Notes: generated by a model not told the origin, from the sequence alone. A stretch of 64,000 bases of DNA from Paraferrimonas haliotis (GCF_002282895.1 NZ_NRRB01000001.1:558001-622000); one strand, 5' to 3'. Counted from the stretch's first letter, positions 45,304 through 54,804 are shown. Made by a program: numbers and translations.

Positions 45304-46605
45304 TTAATTTGTATAGAAGTTGTAAATGTCCGGTTGAAATCGAGGCAAGGAGCCCCTTTCCACGGAACTGGTCAAATACACTGTGTACAGAGGCAGTGGT
45401 GTGGATAATGCAAGCCAATGATTGGCCTTATCAGAGTGGTGGACCTCAGAGTATTCGGCGGCATTCACAAAATCGCTGGCGCCTATGATAGAGGCAAGTT
45501 GTTGGGCATTCTCTACACGAACACACCCAGAAGAATAGGCGCGTTGTGGGTGTTTAAAGTGGTGCTGATTGGGGGTGTCGTGCAAGTAAATTGCACGCTC
45601 GTTATTTAAGAAGAATTTAACCTTGCCAAGGGCATTGTTAGGTCCCGGTTGTTGGGTGAATCTAAGGGGTAGGTCTAAATCCGTGACGTCAGTCCAGTCA
45701 ATAGCGCTACTCTCCAGTAAATTTCCCTTTGCATCGCGTATTTGAAACCCTTGTTGCTCTAAATATCGATTGTCTTGCATAGCCTTAGGCAATATGTCGC
45801 GTGAAACTAGTTTGCCAGGTACGGTCCAGGTTGGATTGTAAATAAGGCTTTTGATGCTGGTTTGCATTAACGGAGTTGGGCGTTGAGGTTTGCCAACCAC
45901 GGTTTTACCTTGAAATTTGATTTCTCCTTCAAGGGAGAGTGCTATGGAATAATCCGCAATATTGACCAACACGTAATTTGCCGGTAAATGGGCCTGTAAA
46001 TAGATGCGCGACAGATAATCTCTAGCTAAGCGCTGTCGCCTTTCATTTGGAGAGCGATTTAGCTGGGCTAGGGTTTGGTGCCCGATCACGCCGTCAGAGA
46101 CTAAGCCGTGGCGTTGTTGAAATCCTTTTAGAGCGCTTAGCAACGCATCATCGTATAGGTCGTTGAGCTCATCTTGTTGAGCAAGATCCCCCAGTAGTAC
46201 TAAGCGTTGTTTTATCAGGCTGATTTGGCTATGGCGACTGTGTAAACGGTGGTTAGCTACGAATGCTAGTTCGGGCCAATCTTCATCGCTCAGTCGATTC
46301 AGGTGTTGTAAACGATTGACCACTGCGTTTCGATTTGGGTCGTTTAAAAATGCGTCAGCTATGTTAGCAACTTCAGCGGAATGAGAAAGCTCAGGAAGCA
46401 TTAGTTGACCATCAAAGCTTTGCCAAAACTCAGCAATAGAAAAGTTACTGTCATACAAAGGCTCATTGAGGTTTTGCCAAGCGGATGTCATCACCAAACG
46501 TTGTTGCTCGGTGGTGAGACTCTCATTCGCTTGTGCAACAAGCAACGCACTCTGCGACAGTATACAGAGTCCGGCCAATGCAAAGCGGAGTTGCAGTGGA
46601 CACAT
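45304..46605 (-). CDS. L,D-transpeptidase, YcbB (LdtD) type
   Basis: 433 residues. An N-terminal signal (LRFALAGLCILSQSALLVAQA) is followed by a PG-binding_1 domain (ALKGFQQRHGLVSDGVIGHQTLAQL, about 160-185). The YkuD catalytic domain carries IYLHDTPNQHHF and SSGCVRVENAQQL, where the cysteine is the nucleophile and the preceding His is its partner. It forms 3-3 crosslinks in periplasmic peptidoglycan. Shorter than E. coli YcbB (about 615 residues), as in many relatives. The MepK-like gene lies downstream on the same strand. Confidence 0.9.
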   Translation of the reverse strand: MCPLQLRFALAGLCILSQSALLVAQANESLTTEQQRLVMTSAWQNLNEPLYDSNFSIAEFWQSFDGQLMLPELSHSAEVANIADAFLNDPNRNAVVNRLQHLNRLSDEDWPELAFVANHRLHSRHSQISLIKQRLVLLGDLAQQDELNDLYDDALLSALKGFQQRHGLVSDGVIGHQTLAQLNRSPNERRQRLARDYLSRIYLQAHLPANYVLVNIADYSIALSLEGEIKFQGKTVVGKPQRPTPLMQTSIKSLIYNPTWTVPGKLVSRDILPKAMQDNRYLEQQGFQIRDAKGNLLESSAIDWTDVTDLDLPLRFTQQPGPNNALGKVKFFLNNERAIYLHDTPNQHHFKHPQRAYSSGCVRVENAQQLASIIGASDFVNAAEYSEVHHSDKANHWLALSTPLPLYTVYLTSSVERGSLPRFQPDIYNFYTN

Positions 46606-46710
46606 TAGACACTCATGCGCACATGGGTTGTTTAATGAGTATGGCTGGGATTAACCATCTTGCAAATTTCTCCCGAAAAATAGAGGTACGCCGCCACTGG
46701 CTACTAGCTT

Positions 46711-46775
46711 GGGGACGTACCCTATGTTGCTAACTCATTGATAGTTAGCTTTTAAAAAAACAGGGGTACGTCCCC
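46711..46775. repeat. Inverted pair of GGGGTACGTCCCC elements with nested hairpin
   Basis: GGGGACGTACCCT (46711-46723) pairs with GGGGTACGTCCCC (46763-46775) at 12 of 13 positions. The 39-nt interval has its own stem GCTAACT / AGTTAGC. It lies between the L,D-transpeptidase start and the VOC protein stop. Confidence 0.7.
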
Positions 46776-46784
46776 ACTGGGTTT

Positions 46785-47288
46785 CTACTGGTAGGCTCCG
46801 TCGGAGTAGGTAAGCTCATAGCTGTGGGAATAGATCTCTAGGATATTGCCAAACGGGTCTTCCATGTAGATCATGCGATACGGTTTCTCGCCGGGGTAAT
46901 AATAACGAGGAGCTTTCATACGCTTCTTACCACCGGCCGCAACGATTTTCTCTGCCAATCCTTCAACATCCGGATCTTGCACGCAAAAGTGAAACACGCC
47001 GGTTTTCCAGTATTCGAAATTGTCTTCTGGATTTTGCTGATTGTTGAATTCAAACAGCTCTACGCCAATGCGATCGCCGGTGGATAAATGGGCGATGCGA
47101 AACGACTTCCAATTACTGCCAAATACATCGGTACACATTTCACCGATGGCGCTATCATCCTCGACGATTTCGGTGGGCTCCATGATGAGATACCAGCCCA
47201 GTACCTCGGTATAGAATTTAACGGCCGCCTCTAAATCCGGAACCGAAATGCCAATATGAGAAAAGTTTCTTGGATAAGTTTGAGTCAT
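46785..47288 (-). CDS. VOC-family (glyoxalase-like) protein
   Basis: 167 residues with two beta-alpha-beta-beta-beta modules: FSHIGISVPDLEAAVKFYTEVLGW at the start and GVFHFCVQDPDVEGLAEKI later, ending GNILEIYSHSYE. His in FSHIG, His in GVFHF and Glu in LEIYS are the expected metal ligands of VOC enzymes. Substrate unknown; dioxygenase or lyase chemistry is possible. It is divergent from a LysR-type regulator 148 bp away, a common activator/target layout. Confidence 0.85.
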   Translation of the reverse strand: MTQTYPRNFSHIGISVPDLEAAVKFYTEVLGWYLIMEPTEIVEDDSAIGEMCTDVFGSNWKSFRIAHLSTGDRIGVELFEFNNQQNPEDNFEYWKTGVFHFCVQDPDVEGLAEKIVAAGGKKRMKAPRYYYPGEKPYRMIYMEDPFGNILEIYSHSYELTYSDGAYQ

Positions 47289-47436
47289 TGTAATGTCCTT
47301 TGGTTCAGTTGATGGTTACAGTGTAGACAGTAATAATTAAAATAAAAAATTATTGTTTTTGATTGTTTTGATAAATTAACGTTATTATTTAAGTAAAGGT
47401 AAATCGAATTAATTAAGCCACAAGGGCGCAGGCATC

Positions 47437-48339
47437 ATGATTAATCAAAAATGGCTAACCACGTTTGTAGCACTGGCTCAGATCCGTCACTTTGGCAAAA
47501 CCGCAATAGCGCTTCACATGACTCAGCCCGGTGTCAGCCAACATTTAGCCAAGCTCGAACAACAGTTGGGTGTGGAATTGATGGACAGGGAAGCTAAGCC
47601 ACTGGAATTAACCGCGGCTGGCAAAAAGCTGCATCGCTACGGACTGAGGATGCAACAACAGCAGCAATTGCTTTTAAGCCAGTTACAACAAGATGAAGTG
47701 GGTGTGGGTGAGTGTCGAATTGCCATGTCTGGTGCGCTCGCTTATTTTTGCTATCCAGACTGGCTGGTTTACCAACGCCAACACCCAGAGCTCATGTTGG
47801 CGTTGGAGGCGGCACCTAATACTCTAATCGAACAACAGCTGCTTTCCGTTGATATTGATGTGGGCGTGATGAGCCGTCGTTCTGACAAGGTTAAACTTGT
47901 ACAAACTGAGCTAGAGCCGGAGCCGCTGGTGGTTATTATCCCTAAAACGGCCGAGCCACAACCAACGCTTGAAAACCTGCAATCAATCGGGTTTATCGAT
48001 CACCCCGATGGTGGTTATTATTTAGAGCAAGTGTTGCAGGCTAACTTTGAAATCGGAACCGAGGATATTCCGGTTAAAGGCTACGTTAATCAGATGGGGC
48101 AAATATTGGAGCCCGTTGCACAGGGCATCGGCTTTACGGTGTTACCTGTCAGTGCGTTGCGCCATTTTCATCAAGCACAGCTTATTACCGTACTTGAGCT
48201 GCCAAGTAAGGTGGTGGAACCTCGCTATCTAACCCGCCGCAAAGGGCAATCCTTGCCCAAGCGGTACGTGTGGTTTATGGACTACCTATCAGCCTTAACT
48301 TCGTCGACTTTATCCGGGTCTACATCTATGTTTACTTGA
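47437..48339 (+). CDS. LysR-type transcriptional regulator
   Basis: 300 residues. The N-terminal winged helix (FGKTAIALHMTQPGVSQHLAKLEQQLGVELMDREAKPLELTAAG) is followed by an effector-binding domain from about residue 90. The divergent VOC gene is the likely target; the A/T-rich 47289-47436 region could hold LysR sites, but none was placed. Its 3' end overlaps the convergent Kef antiporter gene by 58 bp, so the last 19 codons are read on both strands. Confidence 0.9.
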   Translation: MINQKWLTTFVALAQIRHFGKTAIALHMTQPGVSQHLAKLEQQLGVELMDREAKPLELTAAGKKLHRYGLRMQQQQQLLLSQLQQDEVGVGECRIAMSGALAYFCYPDWLVYQRQHPELMLALEAAPNTLIEQQLLSVDIDVGVMSRRSDKVKLVQTELEPEPLVVIIPKTAEPQPTLENLQSIGFIDHPDGGYYLEQVLQANFEIGTEDIPVKGYVNQMGQILEPVAQGIGFTVLPVSALRHFHQAQLITVLELPSKVVEPRYLTRRKGQSLPKRYVWFMDYLSALTSSTLSGSTSMFT

Positions 48340-50261
48340 GTAGGGTCAATGACTTCTAGCTCTTCGGTGTAGTCTTTAGGTGGCGGTGTCCAGCCGCGAT
48401 CCTCAATGTCGTGGCCACTGTGGTTATCCTTTGCAAAGGCTTCGCTGATGCGCGAATTTAATTGAATATATAGCTCTCTGAAATCCGCAACATACTTGTC
48501 GTCCTCGGTGACTTTCTCCCAAGCGCGGTACAGTTCTTTGTGGTGCTGTTGCTCCATATCTTCAAAGGTCGCCTTGATGTGATGGCTTGAGAATGGATGC
48601 ATGCCAAGCTGTTGCAACGCTTCTCGACCTAGCTCCAACGCCGACTGATAGGTTTCGGAGATGATGAAATCGGCTCCAGCCTGATGGAGACGATAACCAT
48701 GACCACGGTCAAAGGCGCGAGTGAGTACTTTTACGTGAGGGTGGTTGCGCTTTACCATCTTACAAATTTCGACGGCCCGCTCTTGGTCGTCAATGGCAAT
48801 CACAATCATGCTGGCGTGTTCGATACCTGCCGTGTGCAATAGATCAGGTTGACTGGCATCACCAAAATAGCTGCGCACTTCGAATCGGCGTGATAATTCC
48901 ACTTGGCTGAACTGGCTATCTAAAACTACGGTTTCTACGCCATTGGCCACCAACAGGCGATTGACAATTTGCCCAAAACGGCCAATGCCGGCGACGATAA
49001 CGGTTCCTGTGATGTCGATGGTATCGTTCGGTTGCTGGTTCTCTTGATTTTGATATCTTGGCAAAATCACTTTTTCGAACAAGATAAATAACCCAGGGGT
49101 TAGCAGCATAGAAAGCGCCACAATTAACGCCACAGGTGCTGCTATTTCAGCTGATAGCACCGCATTTTGTTGGCTAAAGCCAAGCAGCACGAAGCCAAAT
49201 TCGCCGGCTTGAGCAAGACTTAAAGCAAACAGCCAGCGATCGCTTCCTTTAATTTTGAAAATAACACTTAAAAGGAACAATACCGCTGCTTTTAATAATA
49301 TTAAGCCAAGCGTTGCGGCAATGACCATCCACCAATACTCGGCGAACACGTTAAAATCGATGCCAGCGCCAACGGTAATGAAAAACAGCCCCAGCAATAA
49401 GCCTTTAAAGGGCTCGATACTGGCCTCAAGCTCGTGTCGAAACTCACTGTTAGCCAGCACGACTCCGGCTAAAAAGGTACCTAACGCTGCAGACAAGCCC
49501 ACTAGCCCCATTAACGCGGCAATACCAATCACCAGCATTAGCGCCGTTGCGGTAAACACTTCACGCATGCCTGCCGCTGCGACAAAGGCAAACAGTGGCC
49601 GCGATAAATAGTGGCCGCCCACGACCACAGCCACGATGGAAGCGATAATAACTAAGGTATAGGCCCACGTGGGTAGGTGAGCAACTAATGACAGCTCGGG
49701 GTGATGCTCTGCCGCGTTGGCCAGAGCTTCACTGCTGGCCATTAACTCAGGTACAGCCAATAGTGGAATAAGCGCTAACATGGGGATTACGGCAATGTCT
49801 TGAAACAGCAATACCGAGAACGCGTTACGGCCGCCTTCCGTTTTAGAAAGGCCTTTCTCATTGAAAGTTTGCAGCACAATGGCGGTTGAAGATAGCGACA
49901 GCAATAAGCCTAAGGTTAAGGCGACGCTCCAATGCAAGCCTAACAGCAAGCAAATGGCAAAAACCGCAATGGCGGTTAACCCCAGTTGTAAGCCACCTAG
50001 CCCCAGCAGCTTATGGCGCATGCCCCACAGCATTTTGGGCTCTAATTCTAAGCCCACTAAAAACAACATCATGACCACGCCGAATTCCGCAAAATGCTGA
50101 ATGGTAGCGGTCTCTGAGCCAACCAAACCAATAATCGGTCCAATAATGATGCCGGCCATCAAGTAGCCGAGTACCGAGCCTAAGCCTAATCGTTTGGCTA
50201 TGGGAACAGCGATAACCGCTGCCACTAAATAGATGAAAGCTTGCAGTAAATAGCCGGTCAT
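48282..50261 (-). CDS. Glutathione-gated K+/H+ antiporter, KefB/KefC type
   Basis: 659 residues: an N-terminal 12-helix CPA2 exchanger (AAVIAVPIAKRLGLGSVLGYLMAGIIIGP and VVMMLFLVGLELEP) and a C-terminal KTN/RCK domain (VIVAGIGRFGQIVNRLLVANGVETVVLD, about residue 420). Kef systems acidify the cytosol by K+ efflux when electrophiles form glutathione adducts. The upstream ancillary oxidoreductase overlaps it by 4 nt. An acidic C-terminal tail of about 60 residues extends past the RCK domain. Confidence 0.9.
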   Translation of the reverse strand: MTGYLLQAFIYLVAAVIAVPIAKRLGLGSVLGYLMAGIIIGPIIGLVGSETATIQHFAEFGVVMMLFLVGLELEPKMLWGMRHKLLGLGGLQLGLTAIAVFAICLLLGLHWSVALTLGLLLSLSSTAIVLQTFNEKGLSKTEGGRNAFSVLLFQDIAVIPMLALIPLLAVPELMASSEALANAAEHHPELSLVAHLPTWAYTLVIIASIVAVVVGGHYLSRPLFAFVAAAGMREVFTATALMLVIGIAALMGLVGLSAALGTFLAGVVLANSEFRHELEASIEPFKGLLLGLFFITVGAGIDFNVFAEYWWMVIAATLGLILLKAAVLFLLSVIFKIKGSDRWLFALSLAQAGEFGFVLLGFSQQNAVLSAEIAAPVALIVALSMLLTPGLFILFEKVILPRYQNQENQQPNDTIDITGTVIVAGIGRFGQIVNRLLVANGVETVVLDSQFSQVELSRRFEVRSYFGDASQPDLLHTAGIEHASMIVIAIDDQERAVEICKMVKRNHPHVKVLTRAFDRGHGYRLHQAGADFIISETYQSALELGREALQQLGMHPFSSHHIKATFEDMEQQHHKELYRAWEKVTEDDKYVADFRELYIQLNSRISEAFAKDNHSGHDIEDRGWTPPPKDYTEELEVIDPTQVNIDVDPDKVDEVKADR

Positions 50262-50875
50262 TGGGTTACTCCCTTAGCGATGTTTTGCAACTCCTGAAAC
50301 ATCGGAAGTGCCTTAAGCGCATTGCAGTCCAATTCATTACTTTGCAGGGTGGAGACTATGCTTTGCCACTGTTCAATATGCGGTGTCAGGCGTTGCTCGT
50401 CGGCGGCGGTGCGAGCATGAAACAAAACATAGGGTGGCAAATAGTTCATTCCAATGAGGGCAGCAGTGCGCTCAATCGGTGTGAGTAGCTCGTCGATATG
50501 ATAGTGATTAATGCCGCCTCTTTGGTACGCCTCTTGAGCACCGCCAGCACTGATGGCGCACATCAGAGTTTTTCCGTGTAAAGCATTCCCTTCAGAGCCA
50601 TAAGCAAAGCCATATTCCAACACCAGATCTTGCCACTCTTTTAAAATAGAGGGTGTTGAATACCAAAATAACGGAAACATAAAAATCACCACGTCGTGGT
50701 CGAGCAGGCGCTGTTGTTCTCGTTTGATATCAATGCGGAATCGAGGATATTCAGCGTATAAGTCAACGCAGGTAACCCCTTTAATGCGTTGGCTTGCTCT
50801 AAACAAGGGTAAATTGACTTCGGAGCGGCTTTGCGCCGGATGTGCAAATAGGATCAACACCTTATTGTTTTTCAT
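50258..50875 (-). CDS. Kef ancillary NAD(P)H oxidoreductase (KefF/KefG type)
   Basis: About 205 residues, flavodoxin-like fold: VLILFAHPAQSRSEVN (FMN phosphate site), FPLFWYSTPSILKEWQDLVLEYGFAYG and ALHGKTLMCAISAGGAQEAY. It matches KefF/KefG, which are required for full activity of KefC/KefB and reduce quinones. ATG at 50875 gives MKNNKVLILFAHP; an in-frame TTG at 50890 is less likely. The stop overlaps the antiporter start (ATGA), so they are cotranscribed and probably form a complex at the membrane. Confidence 0.9.
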   Translation of the reverse strand: MKNNKVLILFAHPAQSRSEVNLPLFRASQRIKGVTCVDLYAEYPRFRIDIKREQQRLLDHDVVIFMFPLFWYSTPSILKEWQDLVLEYGFAYGSEGNALHGKTLMCAISAGGAQEAYQRGGINHYHIDELLTPIERTAALIGMNYLPPYVLFHARTAADEQRLTPHIEQWQSIVSTLQSNELDCNALKALPMFQELQNIAKGVTQ

Positions 50876-51010
50876 AGTAAACCCAGACAAATGCGATTAC
50901 TCTAAGATTATCGGAAATTTAAGCAGTTTTGTTAATTTTTTGCTACGACTTAACCGGTGGCTTAAATTTTAGCAAAAAATACCGTTCTACTTTTCAGTAA
51001 GAGGTGAAAT

Positions 51011-51295
51011 ATGATTACGTTTTCTAGCAAATACCATGCTGACATCATGATGTTTGACGAGGTGGGTAGGCAGCTATTGAAAATGGCCAATCTATCGGCG
51101 ACTGTCCCTGGAGCGTTAAAACCGGAACAAGTGTTGCAAGCAAAACAAGCGCTGACGGATGGGTTAGCTCACTTGAATGAAGAGCTAGACGGCAGTGACG
51201 AGCAACCAAGCATCGGTTTGTCGACGCGAGCGCTACCTCTATTGCAGTTAATGGACTCGGCGTTAGCAAATGATGAATACGTAATGTGGAAATAA
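51011..51295 (+). CDS. DUF1840-family small protein
   Basis: 94 residues, cytosolic. MITFSSKYHADIMMFDEVGRQLL, then RALPLLQLMDSALANDEYVMWK, match the DUF1840 family (unknown function). An AGAGGTGA ribosome site precedes the ATG. A GC-rich terminator hairpin follows and is shared with the convergent PepO gene. Confidence 0.85.
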   Translation: MITFSSKYHADIMMFDEVGRQLLKMANLSATVPGALKPEQVLQAKQALTDGLAHLNEELDGSDEQPSIGLSTRALPLLQLMDSALANDEYVMWK

Positions 51296-51307
51296 CGTGG
51301 GCATTAA

Positions 51308-51329
51308 AAGCCCCGATGCTTCGGGGCTT
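51308..51329. terminator. Bidirectional terminator between DUF1840 and pepO
   Basis: Stem AAGCCCCGA / TCGGGGCTT around a 4-nt TGCT loop, between convergent genes; T runs are weak. Confidence 0.65.
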
Positions 51330-51345
51330 AGCTAAGAGGTCATTA

Positions 51346-53382
51346 CTACCAAATTTTCACGCGTTGCTCTGGTGACAGGTATAATTTCTGCGACTCAGTT
51401 ACGTTAAATGCTTGATAAAATTCAGGAACATTGCGAACAATACCGTTGACTCGGTATTGCGGGGGCGAGTGAGGATCGGACGCCACCAAGTTACGTAAGT
51501 ATTCTTCTCGGGATTTATTTGCCCATACTTGTCCATAGCCCAAGAATACCCGCTGAATGCCGGTGAAGCCATCCATAACCGGTGCGCTTTGCCCTTTTAA
51601 CGACAGCAAGTAAGCTTTTAAAGTAATGCTTAATCCACCAAGATCACCAATGTTTTCTCCTAACGTAAATTCACCGTTAACGTGTAAATCATCAAATAAG
51701 TAGAAGCCGTTATATTGTTCGATAAGCATAGCGGTGCGGTTCTTAAACTCTGCTCTATCGGTTTTAGTCCACCAATCTCTAAGCACACCATCGCCATCAA
51801 AGGTGGAGCCTGCATCATCAAAACCATGACCAATTTCATGGCCGATAACGGCTCCAATGCCACCGTAATTGACCGCGTCATCAGCATTTAAGTCGAAAAA
51901 TGGCGGTTGTAAAATAGCGGCGGGAAACACAATTTCATTGAGCGGGGGATTGTAATAAGCATTAACGGTTTGCGGAGTCATTGCCCATTCACTTTTATCG
52001 ACCTTATCGTTTCGACGCTCAATTTGGCGCTGATAATCGGCTAGCTTGGCAGAGTGAATGTTGGCTACTAGGGTATCGCTGGCCATTTCAACGTTAGAGT
52101 AATCACGCCATTTATCGGGATAGCCAATTTTAGGTGTAAATTTCGACAGTTTGTCTAAGGCTTGAGCTCGAGTATCTTCCCCCATCCAATCCAAGTCTTT
52201 TATCGAGAGCTCGTAGGCTTTAATCAAATTAGCAACCAGCACCTCCATTCGAGCTTTCGCTTGCGGCGGAAAGTGTTTTTTCACATAGACTTTGCCCACC
52301 ACCTCCCCAAGGTGTTGATTAACAATGTCTACACCGCGACGCCATTGTGTTTGCGGCTGTTCTACGCCCCATAAGGTTTTTCCGTAAAAATCAAAGGTCT
52401 CTTTGTAGATTTCACTGGTGAGGTAGTTGCGATGGGCTGCTACATAACGCCATTTTAAATAATCTTTCCAAGTACTTAGAGGTACGTCAGTGATTATCTT
52501 GTCCAGCGCCTTAGAGTAGTCCACTTGAGGCACCACCAAGTATTCGATACCGGCAATACCGGCCTCTTCTAGGTAGCCATTCCAGTCAAAATTAGGCATG
52601 GCTTCGCTTAATTGCGACAAAGTCATGCGGTTATAAAGCGCCACCATGTCTCTGGTTTTTTCTTTTTTCATGTGTTCGCCGGCCAGTTGTTTTTCTAGTG
52701 CGAACACTTTTTCGGCGGAGGCTCTAGCATCGCTAACACCAATGATGGATAGAATCGATTTTAAGTGGTCGAGATAGGCTGCTCGAACCTCTACTGATGT
52801 CTCATCTTCGTTGAAGTAATACTCGCGGTCTGGCAACCCCAAACCGCCTTGCCAGGTATACATCATGTAAATGTTAGGATCTTTGAAATCGGTATATTGC
52901 CCTAGCTGCAAGGGCACATCGACGCCGATTTTATTGACCTTTGCGAAATAGCGAGCGAGTGCTTGGTTATTAGGAAGGGCATCGATGCGTGCCAGAGCGT
53001 CTTGAATGGGTTTCAATCCCAATTTATCGCGGCCAGCTTGATCCACATAAGAAGCATACAAGGCGCCCACCTTTTGCTCGTCGCTGCCTTGAACCGCGTT
53101 ACCGCTAGCCGCTTCCTCGATAATGGCTTTTACATCGGCCTGTGCCTGATCATGGAGTAAAGTGAACGAGCCGTAACTGCTTTTATCTGCGGGTATTTCG
53201 GTTTTCTCAATCCAGGCGCCGTTGACATAAGCGTTAAAGTCGTCACCGGGCTTTATCGAGATATCCATGTTCTGCAAGCGCAAACCTGAGGTTAAGGATT
53301 GGGCGGTATCGGTGTTAGTTGAGGTTTGATGACAACTGGCCAAAGCCAAGCTACAGCCAATCAATAACCATTTATAGTTCAT
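51346..53382 (-). CDS. pepO: M13 (neprilysin/PepO) zinc metallopeptidase lipoprotein
   Basis: 678 residues. Lipobox LALASC gives a lipid-anchored periplasmic or surface protease. M13 hallmarks: NAYYNPPLNEIVFPAAILQPPFF, zinc motif HEIGHGFDD, GENIGDLGG with the third ligand Glu and the C-terminal region KMRV-like PEQRVKIW. The N-terminal M13_N domain covers about residues 35-420. It cleaves small peptides. Monocistronic, convergent with the DUF1840 gene. Confidence 0.95.
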   Translation of the reverse strand: MNYKWLLIGCSLALASCHQTSTNTDTAQSLTSGLRLQNMDISIKPGDDFNAYVNGAWIEKTEIPADKSSYGSFTLLHDQAQADVKAIIEEAASGNAVQGSDEQKVGALYASYVDQAGRDKLGLKPIQDALARIDALPNNQALARYFAKVNKIGVDVPLQLGQYTDFKDPNIYMMYTWQGGLGLPDREYYFNEDETSVEVRAAYLDHLKSILSIIGVSDARASAEKVFALEKQLAGEHMKKEKTRDMVALYNRMTLSQLSEAMPNFDWNGYLEEAGIAGIEYLVVPQVDYSKALDKIITDVPLSTWKDYLKWRYVAAHRNYLTSEIYKETFDFYGKTLWGVEQPQTQWRRGVDIVNQHLGEVVGKVYVKKHFPPQAKARMEVLVANLIKAYELSIKDLDWMGEDTRAQALDKLSKFTPKIGYPDKWRDYSNVEMASDTLVANIHSAKLADYQRQIERRNDKVDKSEWAMTPQTVNAYYNPPLNEIVFPAAILQPPFFDLNADDAVNYGGIGAVIGHEIGHGFDDAGSTFDGDGVLRDWWTKTDRAEFKNRTAMLIEQYNGFYLFDDLHVNGEFTLGENIGDLGGLSITLKAYLLSLKGQSAPVMDGFTGIQRVFLGYGQVWANKSREEYLRNLVASDPHSPPQYRVNGIVRNVPEFYQAFNVTESQKLYLSPEQRVKIW

Positions 53383-53483
53383 TGTTGTTACTCCTTTACT
53401 CTTTTAATGTGAGCGCTAAGGCGATGCGCTGCTGAACTAAAAGTAGTTTAAAAAAAGCAACTTAGACAATTTTTGCCAAAAAA

Positions 53484-53510
53484 AACCTAGCCCATAAAGG
53501 CTAGGTTTTT
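53484..53510 (-). terminator. Terminator after the cyclophilin gene
   Basis: Stem CCTAGCC / GGCTAGG with a 6-nt loop, flanked by A and T runs on both sides. It follows the cyclophilin stop on the minus strand. Confidence 0.85.
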
Positions 53511-53535
53511 TGATGATACTTGAAGGGTTACCTAA

Positions 53536-54240
53536 CTAAGGCACCGGACAGTTAACCACTTCGACACTTTTAATGAAGACGGGTGTCACCGGAACGTCTC
53601 TGAAACCGCATACAGCGTAGGTGCGCTGCCCAGCAATGGAGTCTACTATGTCCATGCCTGCTACCACTTGACCGAAAACGGCATAACCGTGACTTTCGCC
53701 TTCAATGTAATCAAGATCAGGGTTATCGACGTGATTAATGAAAAACTGGCTGGTGGCGGAGTCAGGATCACTGGTGCGAGCCATGGCGATGGTGCCGCGC
53801 TCGTTTTTCAAACCATTGCTGGCTTCGTTAATAATGGGGGCATCCGTTGGTTTACGTTCTAAACCGCTGATATAGCCGCCGCCTTGAATCATAAAGTCGC
53901 TGATTACGCGATGAAACAGCGTATCTTCATAGAATGAAGAGTCGGCATACCCTTGAAAGTTTGCTGTGGTAACCGGGGCATTGGTTTGATCCAAAGCGAG
54001 GGTGATGGTGCCTGCCGTGGTTTCAAGATCGTAGCAAATGTCTTGACTGAAGTCCGCTTTGCTTATTGGGGTAGAGCCTAACGAGTCAAAGTAGCTACCG
54101 GCATCAGGGCTGGCTAAGGTTGCTTGACTGGGGTTAATGGTCAATGGCGCGTAATTACAAGCATTTGGATCGAATGGGTCATCTTCAGAGCCACAACCGG
54201 CAAGCACAAGTACCGCCAAACATAGGAGTGATTTTTTCAT
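53536..54240 (-). CDS. Cyclophilin-type peptidyl-prolyl isomerase, lipoprotein
   Basis: 234 residues. MKKSLLCLAVLVLAGCGSE has the lipobox LAGC. A cyclophilin fold begins near residue 65 (CYDLETTAGTITLALDQTNAPVTTANF). The catalytic Arg lies in LFHRVISDFMIQGGGY, with QFFIN and GYAVFGQVVAGMDIVD completing the domain. It should fold periplasmic or outer-membrane proteins. Two extra cysteines at the C-terminus (YAVCGF and VNCP) may be disulfide-bonded. Monocistronic. Confidence 0.9.
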   Translation of the reverse strand: MKKSLLCLAVLVLAGCGSEDDPFDPNACNYAPLTINPSQATLASPDAGSYFDSLGSTPISKADFSQDICYDLETTAGTITLALDQTNAPVTTANFQGYADSSFYEDTLFHRVISDFMIQGGGYISGLERKPTDAPIINEASNGLKNERGTIAMARTSDPDSATSQFFINHVDNPDLDYIEGESHGYAVFGQVVAGMDIVDSIAGQRTYAVCGFRDVPVTPVFIKSVEVVNCPVP

Positions 54241-54336
54241 TATTATTATCCGTTTGAATACCGCTAAATTTCAATCAGGAGGCTAACATACCCGCGGGGT
54301 GAATCGCTACGGCAAATTTACAATAAACCGTGATTA

Positions 54337-54804
54337 TTACAAATAATCAACTGGCAGCGCGGTCGTATACTTTATTTGTTCCATGGCGAAGCTTGAACTG
54401 ATGTCGGAAAAGTCCGCTTGTTGGATTAATCGTTTATAAAAGGTGTCATAGGCTTTCATGTCTGGAATCATGACTTTTAATAAGTAATCCACATTGCCGC
54501 TGAGCCGGTAAAACTCCACGACTTCGTCCATTTCTTCGGTAAACCGGGCAAATTTCTCCAGCCATTCAGGGTTATGTTGATTGGTTCTAACGGTTACAAA
54601 CACACATAAACCAACGTTCAGCTTTTCAGCGTTTGCCAATGCCACTCGACGAGTAAGCACACCGTTTTTTTCTAACGCCTGAATTCGACGCCAACAAGGG
54701 GTGGAGGAGAGTCCGACTCGAGCTGCCAGTTCGCTGACCGACTGAGTGGTGTCGGTTTGTAATAGTTTAATAAGCTGCTTATCGTACTTGTCTATCTTCA
54801 TCAT
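54337..54804 (-). CDS. Lrp/AsnC-family regulator
   Basis: 155 residues: N-terminal helix-turn-helix (SVSELAARVGLSSTPCWRRIQALEKNGVLTRRVAL) and a RAM effector domain (LCVFVTVRT to about 150). It is divergent from a cysteine-synthase-like gene across a 162-bp AT-rich region, so that gene is the likely target, with an amino acid as ligand. The arrangement recalls DecR/CyuR-type regulation of cysteine genes, but this is inference. Confidence 0.9.
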   Translation of the reverse strand: MMKIDKYDKQLIKLLQTDTTQSVSELAARVGLSSTPCWRRIQALEKNGVLTRRVALANAEKLNVGLCVFVTVRTNQHNPEWLEKFARFTEEMDEVVEFYRLSGNVDYLLKVMIPDMKAYDTFYKRLIQQADFSDISSSFAMEQIKYTTALPVDYL

